From positions 1 to 6,976 of the forward strand of contig CAMWRO010000157.1 in NCBI GenBank assembly GCA_947176615.1: DNA of 6,976 nucleotides. Reading direction: 5' to 3'. Position numbers and translations under genes: made by a program. Below the pieces are notes generated by a model that saw only the letters and a list, made by a program, of their open reading frames with translations, was not told the origin of the DNA and did no database searches. Each line of letters opens with the position of its first letter. Position 1 is the stretch's first letter. Shown one piece after another: positions 5,932 through 6,976 of the stretch. Source of the DNA: an uncultured Porphyromonadaceae bacterium. Its GTDB lineage: Bacteria; Bacteroidota; Bacteroidia; Bacteroidales; Muribaculaceae.

Positions 5932-6976
5932 ATGAACCGATTTATCACCTTATCCCTTGTCGCCATGATGGCTGCGGCTCCCGTTACTGTTTTTGCGGGC
6001 AAGCTCGATGTAAAGGACGGTCAGTGGAAAGTGTCATTCAATGACGCCGACAGGACTGTCGCTTATTCATTCAATGGTAAAACCCTTGTCAGCGGTGCGC
6101 ATGTCACAGCCGCCGACCCGTCGTTCAACACACTTGACTCCAAGCTCTATCCTCGTGTGGAGTTGAAAAAAGAGAGTGTGAATGACGCCTTCGGCAAGGG
6201 AAAGAAATATACCTATGTTTATTCCGGTCTGCCCGGTCGCGACAATATCGAGCAGACATTCTATGTATATCCCAAGCTCCCTTACATGCTTGTCGAGGCA
6301 TCGGTGGTTGCCGCTAAAGGTAAGACTTCATCGACCAATATATGTCCGATTGTAAGCGAGACCGCCACCGTTATGCCTATCGGCGAGGGTGACAACCGTG
6401 TGTACAACATGCCGTTTGCCAACGATAACTGGGCCACATTCCATGCCGAGGCTTGGGACGGCAAGCCTGTGACCTCGTGTGAGGCGACCGCATTCTACAA
6501 CACCGATTCCCGCAAGGGAGTGGTCATCGGCTCGGTGGATCACTCGACTTGGAAATCGGCCGTGCATTCCGTGCCCACGGGCAAAAACAGCCTTGACAAC
6601 CTTAAAGTCGAGGCCGGTTATATCAGTGACCGCACATGGGACATTGTCAACAATAAGGCTTGTAGCGAGCGTCATGGCGCCGTGAAGGGCGAGCGTGTCA
6701 CCTCGCCGCGTTTCATGCTCGGCTACTTTGACGACTGGCGCAACGGCCTTGAAACCTACGGCGATGCCAACACCGTTCTCTGCCCCAAGTATGAGTGGGA
6801 CAAGGACGAGGCTCTCTTTGGCTGGCAGTCATGGGGCGGCATGGAGTGGGGCCTTAACCGCAAGTCGTGCCTCAGTGTGATTGATTTCTTCGGTAAGGAA
6901 TTGCTCCCCGCCGGATTCTGCAACAAAGACGGTCGTTGCTTCATTGTGCTCGACTCGGGGTGGAACGCGCTTAGTG
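5932..6976 (+). CDS. Secreted glycoside hydrolase, GH36/GH27-like (alpha-galactosidase clan), 3' end outside window
   Basis: The reading frame is open from the ATG at 5932 to the window end, 348 codons plus one base, so only the N-terminal part is present. Residues 1-22 form a signal peptide: Asn-Arg, a hydrophobic stretch, then VFA before Gly23, a signal peptidase I type site with no lipobox cysteine, so a periplasmic location is likely. Residues about 23-285 are a beta-rich domain like the N-terminal beta-sandwich of GH36 enzymes. The catalytic barrel appears to begin at FGWQSWGGMEWGL (296-308), which resembles the FGWnSWg start of clan GH-D barrels. LDSGWN (340-345) resembles the iDDGWQ strand, with Ser where the second Asp often sits. 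The catalytic nucleophile and acid/base would lie downstream and cannot be checked. Substrate is therefore uncertain; alpha-galactosides are the leading guess. The start has no Shine-Dalgarno but an AT-rich lead, as in the other genes here. Confidence 0.8.
   Translation, partial: MNRFITLSLVAMMAAAPVTVFAGKLDVKDGQWKVSFNDADRTVAYSFNGKTLVSGAHVTAADPSFNTLDSKLYPRVELKKESVNDAFGKGKKYTYVYSGLPGRDNIEQTFYVYPKLPYMLVEASVVAAKGKTSSTNICPIVSETATVMPIGEGDNRVYNMPFANDNWATFHAEAWDGKPVTSCEATAFYNTDSRKGVVIGSVDHSTWKSAVHSVPTGKNSLDNLKVEAGYISDRTWDIVNNKACSERHGAVKGERVTSPRFMLGYFDDWRNGLETYGDANTVLCPKYEWDKDEALFGWQSWGGMEWGLNRKSCLSVIDFFGKELLPAGFCNKDGRCFIVLDSGWNALS

Overview
The window looks like a small carbohydrate-use locus from a Bacteroidales bacterium, perhaps a Muribaculaceae-type gut commensal; this assignment is an inference. 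The genes are GC-rich and the gaps AT-rich. Start codons lack Shine-Dalgarno sequences, and the gaps carry TAnnTTTG-type -7 promoter elements, which are typical of Bacteroidetes. The protein families also fit. No rRNA, tRNA, CRISPR array or insertion sequence was seen.

Layout: positions 1-96 hold no gene but contain a striking run of homopolymers (G7-T-G5, T5-A-T9, C16) that could be an assembly artefact or a hairpin. A sugar-sensing AraC-family regulator lies on the minus strand (97-978). A 129-bp divergent control region (979-1107) separates it from a plus-strand pair: a sugar porter of the major facilitator superfamily (1108-2502) and, 25 bp later, a 1094-residue cytoplasmic protein with a DUF5107, mutarotase-like beta-sandwich followed by a long TPR solenoid (2528-5812). 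A 119-bp AT-rich gap then carries a 71-nt imperfect inverted repeat overlapping a promoter candidate. The last gene (5932 to the window end, open at the 3' side) encodes a secreted glycoside hydrolase resembling the GH36/GH27 alpha-galactosidase clan.

Working model (inference): the periplasmic hydrolase frees a monosaccharide, the porter carries it across the inner membrane with protons, the DUF5107-TPR protein acts on or senses it in the cytoplasm, and the AraC protein switches the locus on when the sugar is present. No SusC/SusD pair is present in the window. The least understood component is the DUF5107-TPR protein, whose placement directly behind a dedicated sugar porter suggests a role in handling the imported sugar.
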